Assembly (NCBI RefSeq): GCF_035593345.1
Contig: NZ_CP141606.1
Coordinates: 930,001 to 994,000, forward strand
Reading direction: 5' to 3'
Source: Lelliottia sp. JS-SCA-14
GTDB taxonomy: Bacteria > Pseudomonadota > Gammaproteobacteria > Enterobacterales > Enterobacteriaceae
DNA length: 64,000 nt
In this document: positions 18,928-26,917 of the stretch, in pieces
Layout: each line of letters opens with the position of its first letter
Position numbering within the stretch: position 1 is the first letter of the stretch
The notes under the pieces: generated by a model
Seen by the model: only the letters and a program-made list of their open reading frames with translations
Told to the model about the DNA's origin: nothing
Database searches by the model: none
Made by a program: the position numbers and the translations under genes

Positions 18928-19937
18928 CGACGATCCCTTTTAAGGAGGCAGCGCCGGTCCTTCGCCTGCACAATCTGAATGTGAAATTCGCCGGGTCGCC
19001 GGTGAGCGTGCTCGACGGCATCTCCCTGACCGTCAAATCCGGTGAAACGCTGGCGCTGGTGGGCGAATCCGGCTGCGGAAAAAGTATCACCTCGCTGGCG
19101 CTGATGGGGCTGCTGCCCTCCAGCGCGCAAATCGTCAGCGGGGAAATGCAGTTTCGCCGTCACGACCTGCGCAAGCTCTCTCCGCGGGAATACGCCGATC
19201 TGCGCGGCAGCGAGCTGGCGATGATTTTTCAGGAGCCGATGACGTCTCTTAATCCGGCGTTCACCCTGGGCGATCAGCTTAGCGAAGCGGTGATTCGCCA
19301 CCAGAAAATGTCGAAAGCCGAGGCCATGAAGGTGGCGCTGCAGATCCTGGAAAAAGTGCAGATCCCGGCCCCGGAGATGCGTCTCAAATCTTACCCGCAT
19401 CAGCTCTCCGGCGGGATGCGCCAGCGCGTGATGATTGCGATGGCGCTCATCAACCACCCGCGTCTGCTGATTGCCGACGAACCGACCACGGCGCTGGACG
19501 TCACCATTCAGGCGCAAATCCTGACGTTGCTGAATACCTTAAAAGCCGAAACCGGCACCGCCGTGCTGATGATCACCCACGATCTGGGCGTGGTGGCGGA
19601 AGTCGCCCAGCAGGTGGCGGTGATGTACGCCGGACAGGTGGTGGAGCAGGGTAGCGTCGAGAGTATTTTTGCCGATCCGCAGCATCCTTACACCATCGGC
19701 CTGATGGGATCTATCCCGTCCCTCGGCGCGCGTAAAGGCCAGCTGTCGACGATCCCCGGCAGCGTCCCGTTGCCAGAATCCATGCCGCAGGGTTGCCGTT
19801 TCGCCACCCGCTGTCCGTTCGCCCAGACGCGCTGCCACGATGAAAAGCCGCAGCTTCACACCATGAGTGCGGGCCACCAGGTGGCCTGTTTCCGCGTACC
19901 GCTTGAGCAACACATTGCGCTGGGAGAAATCGCATGA
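18924..19937 (+). CDS. ABC transporter ATPase, OppD/DppD type
   Basis: 337 residues. Walker A is [12 protein letters not shown], the Q-loop is [11 protein letters not shown], the signature [12 protein letters not shown], Walker [15 protein letters not shown] and the H-loop ITHDLGVV. The C-terminal Cys-rich oligopeptide extension ([15 protein letters not shown]) is that of the OppD/DppD family, where it can bind an iron-sulfur cluster. It is one of a pair of ATPases in an operon for peptide uptake, overlapping genes on both sides by four bases. Confidence 0.92.
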   Translation: MTTIPFKEAAPVLRLHNLNVKFAGSPVSVLDGISLTVKSGETLALVGESGCGKSITSLALMGLLPSSAQIVSGEMQFRRHDLRKLSPREYADLRGSELAMIFQEPMTSLNPAFTLGDQLSEAVIRHQKMSKAEAMKVALQILEKVQIPAPEMRLKSYPHQLSGGMRQRVMIAMALINHPRLLIADEPTTALDVTIQAQILTLLNTLKAETGTAVLMITHDLGVVAEVAQQVAVMYAGQVVEQGSVESIFADPQHPYTIGLMGSIPSLGARKGQLSTIPGSVPLPESMPQGCRFATRCPFAQTRCHDEKPQLHTMSAGHQVACFRVPLEQHIALGEIA

Positions 19938-21016
19938 CCACCCCGATCCTTGAAGCTCGCGACCTGAGCAAACTCTTCCCCGGCCCGAAAAAGCTCTTTG
20001 CTCCCGCCCGTTTTGTTACGGCGGTCGACCGGGTGTCACTTGCCGTCATGCCCGGAGAAACCCTGGCGATCGTCGGCGAGTCTGGTTCCGGGAAATCCAC
20101 CCTCGGGCGGTTGCTGCTCCGCCTGCTGGCGGCCAGCGAAGGGCGCGTATTTTATCAGGGCGAGGAGATCACCCACGCGTCCGGTTCGCGCCTGAACCAG
20201 CTCCGTCGTGAGCTGCAGATTATCTTCCAGGACCCCTTTGCCTCGCTCAACCCGCGCATGACCGTGGAGCAGATCGTCGGTGAACCCCTTTGGCTGCACC
20301 AGAATATGAAAAAAGCCGACCGCCAGTATCGCGTGGCGGAACTGCTGAAAACTGTCGGTCTGCCAGCCGCCTGGGCCGGGCGCTATCCGCACGAATTTTC
20401 CGGCGGGCAGCGTCAGCGTATTGGCATCGCGCGCGCCTTAGCGTCCGGGCCAAAGCTTTTGCTGGGCGATGAACCGGTTTCGGCGCTGGACGTTTCCGTT
20501 CAGGCGCAGGTGGTGAACCTGCTGGAAAGCCTGAAGCATCAGTTGGGGCTGACGATGGTCATCGTCGCTCACGGCCTGGCGGTGATCCGCCACATGAGCG
20601 ACCGCGTGGCGGTGATGTATCTCGGCCAGATTGTCGAGCTGGCGACCGTAGATGAAATCTTTGACGCACCGCTGCACCCGTACACCCAGGCGCTGATTGC
20701 CTCTGCGCCGCAAATGCAGCCGGGCATGCAGCGTGAAACTCCGCTGTTGCAGGGCGACTTACCGAATCCGGCGAATCCGCCCTCCGGATGCCGGTTCCAC
20801 ACCCGCTGCCCGTACGTCACAGATGAATGCCGCCAGGTCGAGCCCATTGCTCAGGTTCTGGACGGCGGACGTCAGGTCTCATGCCATCGCTGGCAGGAGA
20901 TCAACCGCGATCGCAGTGTTATCCAGATAGCACCGCCATCCGCCGCCTTTTTGCGCCGCCGCGCGCTGTTTGAACATGCGGCATCACTCTCGTCTCTTCC
21001 AGCAAGGAACTCATGA
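19934..21016 (+). CDS. ABC transporter ATPase, OppF/DppF type
   Basis: 360 residues. Walker A GESGSGKSTLGRL, Q-loop IFQDPFASLNPR, signature FSGGQRQRIGIARAL and Walker B LLLGDEPVSALDVS are present. The switch region reads IVAHGLAVI, with Gly where most family members have Asp after the His (AHG instead of AHD or SHD). That is unusual, though the His is kept. The Cys-rich C-terminal segment (SGCRFHTRCPYVTDEC) matches the family. A non-family tail of about 30 residues (APPSAAFLRRRALFEHAASLSS) follows. It overlaps the binding-protein gene by four bases. Confidence 0.9.
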   Translation: MTTPILEARDLSKLFPGPKKLFAPARFVTAVDRVSLAVMPGETLAIVGESGSGKSTLGRLLLRLLAASEGRVFYQGEEITHASGSRLNQLRRELQIIFQDPFASLNPRMTVEQIVGEPLWLHQNMKKADRQYRVAELLKTVGLPAAWAGRYPHEFSGGQRQRIGIARALASGPKLLLGDEPVSALDVSVQAQVVNLLESLKHQLGLTMVIVAHGLAVIRHMSDRVAVMYLGQIVELATVDEIFDAPLHPYTQALIASAPQMQPGMQRETPLLQGDLPNPANPPSGCRFHTRCPYVTDECRQVEPIAQVLDGGRQVSCHRWQEINRDRSVIQIAPPSAAFLRRRALFEHAASLSSLPARNS

Positions 21017-22533
21017 TAATGACAATGCGTAATTCTCTTTTGACCGTACTGGGAAGTGTTATGTTGTTGGGCGCGGCCTTACCCGCGCACTCGGAAAGCG
21101 TTCTGCGAATCGGCCTCGGCGCGGATCCGGACATGCTCGATCCCCATCTGGCGCGTACCTATTACGGGCGTTTCGTCTTTGCCTCCCTGTGCGACAGGCT
21201 GGTGGACGTGGATGAAAATCTGAAAGTCGTGCCGGGCCTGGCAAAAGACTGGTCCTGGAGCGACGACAACAAAACCCTGACCATGAATTTGCGTGAAGGG
21301 GTGACTTTCCACGACGGCGAAAAATTCGATGCCGAAGCGGCAAAATACAACCTCGAACGCGCTCTGACGCTGAAAGGCTCGCTGCGTAAAAGTGAAATCT
21401 CCTCCGTCGAGTCGGTGGAAGTGAAAAGCCCGACGCAAATCGACATCCACCTGAAAACCCCGGATGCGGCGCTGCTGATGCAGCTCACCGACCGCGCGGG
21501 CGCGATGATGGCCCCGGAAGCGGCTAAAAAGCCGGATTTCGCCGCCCATCCGGTCTGCTCCGGTCCGTACAAATTTGACAGCCGCGTCTCTCAGGACCGC
21601 ATCGTTCTGAGTCGTTTCGACAACTACTGGAACAAAGACGCCTACCATTTCGACAAAATCATCTATCTGCCGATCCCGGACGCCTCCGTGCGCCTGGCTA
21701 ACCTGCGCGCGGGCGATCTGGATCTGACAGAAGGCATCGCTGCCAGCGACGTGAAAACCGTTGAAGCGGACAGCAAGCTGGCGCTGGCGAAAGTCACCGG
21801 CCTTGGCTATCAGGGCATCACCTTCAACATCAATAACGGCAAAGTCCCGGCAAACGATCCGTTCAAAGACGCACGCGTGCGCGAAGCCTTCTCCCTTGCG
21901 ATCGACCGCGAGGCGTTGAACCAGGTGGTGTTCGAAGGTCTGTACACCCCGGCAAACCAGGCGTTCTCTCCGGTCAGCCCGTATCACGTTAACGTCCCGG
22001 TTCCGGCGCGCGATGTAGAAAAAGCCAAAGCGTTATTGAAAGAAGCGGGCATCAACGGGCCGCTGAACGTCAATCTGCTGGTGCCGAACAACCCAACCTC
22101 ACAGCAGGTTGGCCAGGTGCTGCAGGCGATGACGGCGGAAGCGGGCATTAACCTCAATCTGCAGATGACTGAATTCGCCACGCTGCTCGACCGTCAGCAG
22201 AGCGGCGACTATCAGCTGAGCTTCTCCGGCTGGTCCGGACGTCCGGATCCGGATGGCAGCATCTTTGGTTTCATCAACAGCAAAGGCAACCTCAACGACG
22301 GTCGCTACAGCAATGCGCAGGTCGACGAATGGCTGACCCAGGCGCGTCTGAGCACCGATCCCGCCGCCCGCCAGCCGCTGTACGACAAGGTCGTGAAGCA
22401 GCTGCAAACCGATATGCCGATTGCTTATCTCTACTTTGAGCCGCGCATTTTTGGTCTGAACAAGAGCGTGCAGGGCTTCAAACCGTATCCGGACGGCATC
22501 GTGCGTCTGGCGGGCTTGTCGCTTGCTAAGTAA
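21013..22533 (+). CDS. Periplasmic peptide-binding protein (SBP family 5)
   Basis: 506 residues. The signal peptide is MTMRNSLLTVLGSVMLLGAALPAHS, with cleavage near AHS-ESV. The family 5 (DppA/OppA/GsiB-like) hallmarks are LRIGLGADPDMLDPHLART, LTMNLREGVTFHDGEKFDAEA and the DAR(V)REAFSLAIDREAL block. It captures the substrate for the two permeases that follow. In glutathione and gamma-glutamyl systems the same class is used. ATG codons at 21013, 21019 and 21025 are possible starts; 21013 has AAGGA five bases upstream and gives ATGA overlap. Confidence 0.92.
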   Translation: MIMTMRNSLLTVLGSVMLLGAALPAHSESVLRIGLGADPDMLDPHLARTYYGRFVFASLCDRLVDVDENLKVVPGLAKDWSWSDDNKTLTMNLREGVTFHDGEKFDAEAAKYNLERALTLKGSLRKSEISSVESVEVKSPTQIDIHLKTPDAALLMQLTDRAGAMMAPEAAKKPDFAAHPVCSGPYKFDSRVSQDRIVLSRFDNYWNKDAYHFDKIIYLPIPDASVRLANLRAGDLDLTEGIAASDVKTVEADSKLALAKVTGLGYQGITFNINNGKVPANDPFKDARVREAFSLAIDREALNQVVFEGLYTPANQAFSPVSPYHVNVPVPARDVEKAKALLKEAGINGPLNVNLLVPNNPTSQQVGQVLQAMTAEAGINLNLQMTEFATLLDRQQSGDYQLSFSGWSGRPDPDGSIFGFINSKGNLNDGRYSNAQVDEWLTQARLSTDPAARQPLYDKVVKQLQTDMPIAYLYFEPRIFGLNKSVQGFKPYPDGIVRLAGLSLAK

Positions 22534-22554
22534 CTGAGGGCGTGAGGAGAAACC

Positions 22555-23496
22555 ATGCTGGAACTGATTTGCAAACGCCTGCTGCTGGCGATCCCGACCT
22601 TACTGCTGGTGAGCATGATGGTCTTCGGGCTGCAAAAATTGCTGCCCGGCGACCCGCTGATTGCGATGGCGGGTGAAGAGCGCGATCCGGCGGTGATTGC
22701 TCAGCTGCGCGCGGAACTGAATCTCGATGCGCCCCTGCCGGTGCAATATTTTGACTGGCTGACGCGCGCGCTGCAGGGCGATCTCGGTGTCTCTTTACGC
22801 ACTCACGAGCCCGTCACGTCGCTGATTGCCAGCAAACTGCCGGTGACGATGGAGCTGTCGCTGCTGGCGATGATCATCGCGCTGGTGTTTGGCATCAGCA
22901 TGGGGATCCTCGCAGCGGTGAACAAAAACAGCTGGGTGGATCACAGCGCTAACTTTGTGGCGATCTCCGGGATCTCGATACCGCACTTCTGGCTGGGGAT
23001 CCTGCTGATTCTGGTCTTCTCGGTGAACTTACAGTGGCTGCCCGCCTCGGGCTACGTGCCGTTCAGCGAAGATCCGCTGCAAAACCTGCGCACGCTGCTG
23101 CTGCCTGCATCGGTGCTTGGCACCGGGCTGGCGGCCACGCTGATGCGCCACACGCGCGCCTCGATGATCGCGGTGCTGAAAGCCGATTACATCCGCACCG
23201 CGCGGGCAAAAGGGCTGCTGCCGAAAGCGGTGATCCTCAAGCATGCGTTTCGCAACGCGCTGGTGCCGGTGATCACACTCACGACGTTGCTGTTTGGCGA
23301 ACTGCTGGGCGGCGCGGTGCTGACCGAACAGGTCTTCACCATTCCGGGCTTTGGCAAAATGATCGTCGATTCCGTGTTTAACCGTGACTACGCGGTGGTG
23401 CAGGGCGTGGTGCTGATCGTCGCGATTGGCTTCCTGATGCTGAATCTGCTGGCGGACGTGCTCTACGTTCTCATCAACCCGAAAATGCGAGGCTAA
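22555..23496 (+). CDS. ABC transporter permease, DppB/GsiC type
   Basis: 313 residues, six membrane segments. The first segment (LICKRLLLAIPTLLLVSMMVFGLQKLLPGDP) and the EAA-loop ADYIRTARAKGLLPKAVILKHAFRNALVPVIT are the DppB family signatures. It forms the membrane channel with the next gene. GAGGAG precedes the ATG by five bases. Confidence 0.93.
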   Translation: MLELICKRLLLAIPTLLLVSMMVFGLQKLLPGDPLIAMAGEERDPAVIAQLRAELNLDAPLPVQYFDWLTRALQGDLGVSLRTHEPVTSLIASKLPVTMELSLLAMIIALVFGISMGILAAVNKNSWVDHSANFVAISGISIPHFWLGILLILVFSVNLQWLPASGYVPFSEDPLQNLRTLLLPASVLGTGLAATLMRHTRASMIAVLKADYIRTARAKGLLPKAVILKHAFRNALVPVITLTTLLFGELLGGAVLTEQVFTIPGFGKMIVDSVFNRDYAVVQGVVLIVAIGFLMLNLLADVLYVLINPKMRG

Positions 23497-23498
23497 TC

Positions 23499-24374
23499 AT
23501 GGCAGAACTGACGACCCAAACCGTGGTACCCGCGCTGCCGCGCGCGCAAAACCGGGTGCTGAAGAAATTTCTCGCCAACAAAAGCGCGGTCATCGGCGCG
23601 GTGATTGTCGGCATCTTTGTATTGATAGCCCTGATCGCCCCCTGGCTGGCACCCTTTGATCCGGTGAAAGCCAACTTCCTGGCGGTGCGAAAGCCGCCGT
23701 CAGAGCTCTACTGGTTTGGCACCGACGAGCTGGGGCGCGACATTCTCTCGCGAATCGTCTGGGGAGCACGAACCTCCCTGATGGCCGGGTGTATGTCGGT
23801 GGTGATCGCCGTGGTGATTGGCGTCCCGCTCGGGCTGGTGGCCGGTTACTTTCAGGGGATTTGGGACGGGGTGATCTCGCGCTTTATCGAAGCGCTGCTG
23901 GCCTGCCCGTTCCTGATCATGGCGATCGCGCTGGGGGCGTTTTTAGGCCCAAGTCTCACCAACGCGATGATCGCCATCGGGCTGTCGGCGATGCCGATCT
24001 TCGCACGTCTGACGCGCGGCCAGGTGATTGCCATTCGCAACGAAGAGTACATCGACGGGGCGAAGGCGATTGGCCTGCCGGACCGCTGGATCATCGTGAA
24101 GTACGTTCTGCCTAACGTGATGTCACCGATTCTGGTACAAGCCACGCTGGCGATTGCCTCCGCCATTATCGCCGAGGCCAGCCTGTCGTTTCTCGGTCTT
24201 GGCCAGCAGCCGCCGAACCCTTCCTGGGGCTCGATGCTCAATACGGCAAAAGGTTTTCTGGAACAGGCGCCATGGATGTCTGTTTTCCCCGGTATCGCCA
24301 TTTTCCTCGCGGTACAGGGCTTTAATTTACTCGGTGACGGGCTGCGCGATGCGCTCGATCCGCGCCACGACTAA
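23499..24374 (+). CDS. ABC transporter permease, DppC/GsiD type
   Basis: 291 residues. After a cytoplasmic N-terminus comes a first membrane segment (SAVIGAVIVGIFVLIALIAPWLAPF), then the FGTDELGRDILSRIVWGARTSL motif that is diagnostic of DppC proteins, and the EAA loop EEYIDGAKAIGLPDRWIIVKYVLPNVMSPILV. Six membrane segments in all. It starts two bases after the previous stop, so it is certainly the same operon. Confidence 0.93.
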   Translation: MAELTTQTVVPALPRAQNRVLKKFLANKSAVIGAVIVGIFVLIALIAPWLAPFDPVKANFLAVRKPPSELYWFGTDELGRDILSRIVWGARTSLMAGCMSVVIAVVIGVPLGLVAGYFQGIWDGVISRFIEALLACPFLIMAIALGAFLGPSLTNAMIAIGLSAMPIFARLTRGQVIAIRNEEYIDGAKAIGLPDRWIIVKYVLPNVMSPILVQATLAIASAIIAEASLSFLGLGQQPPNPSWGSMLNTAKGFLEQAPWMSVFPGIAIFLAVQGFNLLGDGLRDALDPRHD

Positions 24375-24383
24375 GGAGTCATG

Positions 24384-25985
24384 ATGACCAAAGCGCTTGA
24401 TTTTACGACCGGTTACGATTCACGACGCCCGCCAATGATGGGGCATAACGCGGTGGCCACCTCGCAGCCGCTGGCGGCGCAGGCCGGGATGAGGATGTTA
24501 CAGCTGGGCGGCAATGCCGTTGACGCCGCGATCGCCACGGCGATGGCACTCACGGTAGTGGAGCCGACGGGCTGCGGCATCGGCAGCGACGCCTTTGCGA
24601 TTATCTGGGACGGAGAAAAGCTGCACGGTCTGAACGCGTCAGGCCGTTCGCCTGCCAGCTGGCATGCGGATCTGTATGCGGGTCAAACCGCCGTGCCCGA
24701 GCTGGGCTGGGACGCGGTCACCGTACCGGGCGCCGTCTCCGGCTGGGTGGCGCTGGCCGAGCGTTTTGGCTCGCTACCCCTGACGACCCTCGCGCAGCCA
24801 GCCATTGAATACGCGCGCAACGGTTTCCCGGTATCGCCGCTGATCGGTCATCTGTGGCAGCGCGGGTTTACCAAACTGAAAGATCAGCCGGGCTTCAGCG
24901 CCTGCTTTGCGCCAGAAGGGCGCGCGCCGCGCATCGGGGAGATCTTCCGTAACCCGGCGCAGGCCAACTCCCTGGAGCTGATTGCCAAAACCAACGGCGA
25001 AGCCTTCTATCGCGGCGAGCTGGCGCAGAAAATTGCCGCCTTTGCTAAAGAGCATGGCGCGCATCTGACGGCAGAAGATCTGGCGAACCATCGCGTAGAC
25101 TGGGTGGAATTGCTATCGCGTGATTTCGCCGGCGGTTCGGTGCAGGAGCTGCCACCAAACGGGCAGGGGATCGCCACGCTGATCGCGCTCGGCATTCTCG
25201 AGCAGTGCGGGATCGAAAAACATCATCCGGATTCTGTGCAGTCCCTGCATCTGTCGATCGAAGCGATGAAACTGGCGCTGGCGGATCTCGACCGCTACGT
25301 CGCCGACGAAGAGCATATGGAGTTTGCGGCGAAAGAGCTGCTGAGCGATCGCTATCTGAAGTCGCGCGCGGCGCTGATCGACCAGGATAAGGCGTCTGAT
25401 TTCACCTACGGCGCGCCAACGCAGAGCGGGACGGTGTATCTCTCTGCTGCCGATTCCAGCGGAATGATGATCTCCTTTATTCAGTCCAACTTTATGGGCT
25501 TTGGTTCAGGCGTGGTGGTCCCGGATACGGGGATCAGCCTGCAAAACCGCGGCTGCGGCTTCGTGCTGGATCCAAAACACCCGAATGCGCTGGCGGGCAG
25601 TAAGCGTCCGTTCCACACGATCATTCCAGGCTTTGCGATGGACGGGCAGGGCAAACCGCTGATGTCGTTTGGCGTGATGGGCGGGCCGATGCAGGCGCAG
25701 GGGCACATGCAAATGGCGCTGCGCATTATGCTGCATGGGCAAAACCCGCAGGCGGCGATCGACGCCCCGCGCTGGCGCGTGGTGCAGGGCCGGGAAGTGA
25801 TCGTCGAATCGACGTTTGATCGCAACACCATTGCAGCGCTGCGCGAACGCGGGCATCAGATAGTGGTGGAAGATCCGTTGCAGGATTACAACTTCGGCGG
25901 TGCGCAGGTGATCTATCGTATGCCGGAAGGGCATTACGTTGCCGCGACCGAAAGCCGCAAAGACGGGCAGGCGTTAGTGAGTTAA
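24384..25985 (+). CDS. Cytoplasmic gamma-glutamyltransferase-like Ntn hydrolase
   Basis: 533 residues of the gamma-glutamyltranspeptidase family. There is no signal peptide, unlike periplasmic E. coli Ggt, so the enzyme is probably cytoplasmic, as in the YwrD-type branch. The autoprocessing Thr nucleophile is Thr350 in QSGTVYLSAADSSGMMISFIQSN. The family ends MSFGVMGGPMQAQGHMQ and the N-terminal GGNAVDAAIATAMALTVVEPTGCGIG are intact. With a peptide importer in the same operon it likely hydrolyses an imported gamma-glutamyl compound. ATG at 24384 has better spacing to AAGGAG than ATG at 24381. Confidence 0.88.
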   Translation: MTKALDFTTGYDSRRPPMMGHNAVATSQPLAAQAGMRMLQLGGNAVDAAIATAMALTVVEPTGCGIGSDAFAIIWDGEKLHGLNASGRSPASWHADLYAGQTAVPELGWDAVTVPGAVSGWVALAERFGSLPLTTLAQPAIEYARNGFPVSPLIGHLWQRGFTKLKDQPGFSACFAPEGRAPRIGEIFRNPAQANSLELIAKTNGEAFYRGELAQKIAAFAKEHGAHLTAEDLANHRVDWVELLSRDFAGGSVQELPPNGQGIATLIALGILEQCGIEKHHPDSVQSLHLSIEAMKLALADLDRYVADEEHMEFAAKELLSDRYLKSRAALIDQDKASDFTYGAPTQSGTVYLSAADSSGMMISFIQSNFMGFGSGVVVPDTGISLQNRGCGFVLDPKHPNALAGSKRPFHTIIPGFAMDGQGKPLMSFGVMGGPMQAQGHMQMALRIMLHGQNPQAAIDAPRWRVVQGREVIVESTFDRNTIAALRERGHQIVVEDPLQDYNFGGAQVIYRMPEGHYVAATESRKDGQALVS

Positions 25986-26002
25986 TCAGCCGTGCATGAA
26001 CC

Positions 26003-26040
26003 GTAGGCCGGGTAAGGCGTAGCCGCCACCCGGCTTTTTT
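26003..26040. repeat. REP element between the ggt-like gene and yafV
   Basis: GTAGGCCGGGTAAGGCGTAGC ... GCCACCCGGC is a typical enterobacterial REP hairpin, here followed by T6. It probably also terminates the ggt-like operon against the convergent yafV. Confidence 0.75.
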
Positions 26041-26810
26041 CATCCAATGCTAAACGGATCCGCATCCTGCCACGCCGGAAACTTCTCGCGGTACTCTTTC
26101 AACGCCGTCAACGACAGCTCCGCGTCAATTCGCGTCGCCTGATGTGGCTCGGCGGTCGCAATAATTTCCCCCTGCGGATTTACCACCCGGCTGTCGCCGC
26201 GATAGTGATGCCCGTTGCCATCCGTTCCCACGCGGTTACACCCCACCACGTACGCCTGATTCTCGATGGCGCGCGCCACCAGCAGCGCCTGCCAGTGCAG
26301 CGAGCGCGGGGCAGGCCAGTTGGCGACGTACAGCGCCAGATCGTAATCGTTGCGGTTGCGGGACCAGACCGGGAAGCGCAGGTCGTAGCAGACCAGCGGC
26401 AGAATGCGCCAGCCGCGCCACTCAAACACCACGCGCTCGTTCCCGGCTTCGTAGTGATGATGCTCATCGGCCATGCGGAACAGGTGGCGTTTGTCGTAGA
26501 AGTGCAGCGTGCCGTCCGGCTCGACCAGCAGGAAACGGTTCACCGGGCCGCGTTCGGTCTGCAGCGCGGCGCTTCCGGCGACGAGCGCGTTGGTTTGCTG
26601 CGCCTTGCTGTGCATCCAGGCGACCACTTCCTCCTGCGGCAGGGACTGCTTTGCCGCCTCCATGGCGAATCCGGTAGTGAACATTTCCGGCAGGACAATC
26701 ACGTCGCGTCCGGCGATCTCTTCGAGCTGGCGATCAAAATGGCGCAGGTTGGCGGGACCGTCCATCCACACCAGGGGTTGCTGTAAAAGGGTAATCTTCA
26801 GACCAGGCAC
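26040..26810 (-). CDS. yafV: Omega-amidase YafV (nitrilase family)
   Basis: 256 residues from GTG at 26810, chosen because CGAGGAG lies eight bases upstream and the length equals that of E. coli YafV (VPGLKITLLQQPLVWMDG). The nitrilase triad is Glu in VLPEMFTTGFAME, Lys in FYDKRHLFRM and Cys in LPLVCYDLRFPVWSRN. The enzyme deamidates 2-oxoglutaramate or related keto-acid amides. It is downstream of fadE on the same strand but separated by a terminator. Confidence 0.93.
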   Translation of the reverse strand: MPGLKITLLQQPLVWMDGPANLRHFDRQLEEIAGRDVIVLPEMFTTGFAMEAAKQSLPQEEVVAWMHSKAQQTNALVAGSAALQTERGPVNRFLLVEPDGTLHFYDKRHLFRMADEHHHYEAGNERVVFEWRGWRILPLVCYDLRFPVWSRNRNDYDLALYVANWPAPRSLHWQALLVARAIENQAYVVGCNRVGTDGNGHHYRGDSRVVNPQGEIIATAEPHQATRIDAELSLTALKEYREKFPAWQDADPFSIG

Positions 26811-26875
26811 AATCAGGACTCCTCGAAAGACGGCTTTTTGACACTGTAGCACGGGAAAAAGAGAAAATGTGGCAA

Positions 26876-26902
26876 TAAAAAACCCCGCACGCGGCGGGGT
26901 TT
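26876..26902 (-). terminator. Terminator of fadE
   Basis: On the minus strand AACCCCGC pairs with GCGGGGTT and is followed by an uninterrupted T run (the A run at 26876-26882 on the plus strand). Confidence 0.85.
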
Positions 26903-26917
26903 GTGGAAGCGTTTCGT

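Noticed and set aside
17750..25985. Possible tRNA-borne island right of aspV carrying the gntR-importer-ggt operon
   Set aside because: No second copy of the tRNA-Asp 3' end was found right of aspV, and the operon has backbone-like base composition.
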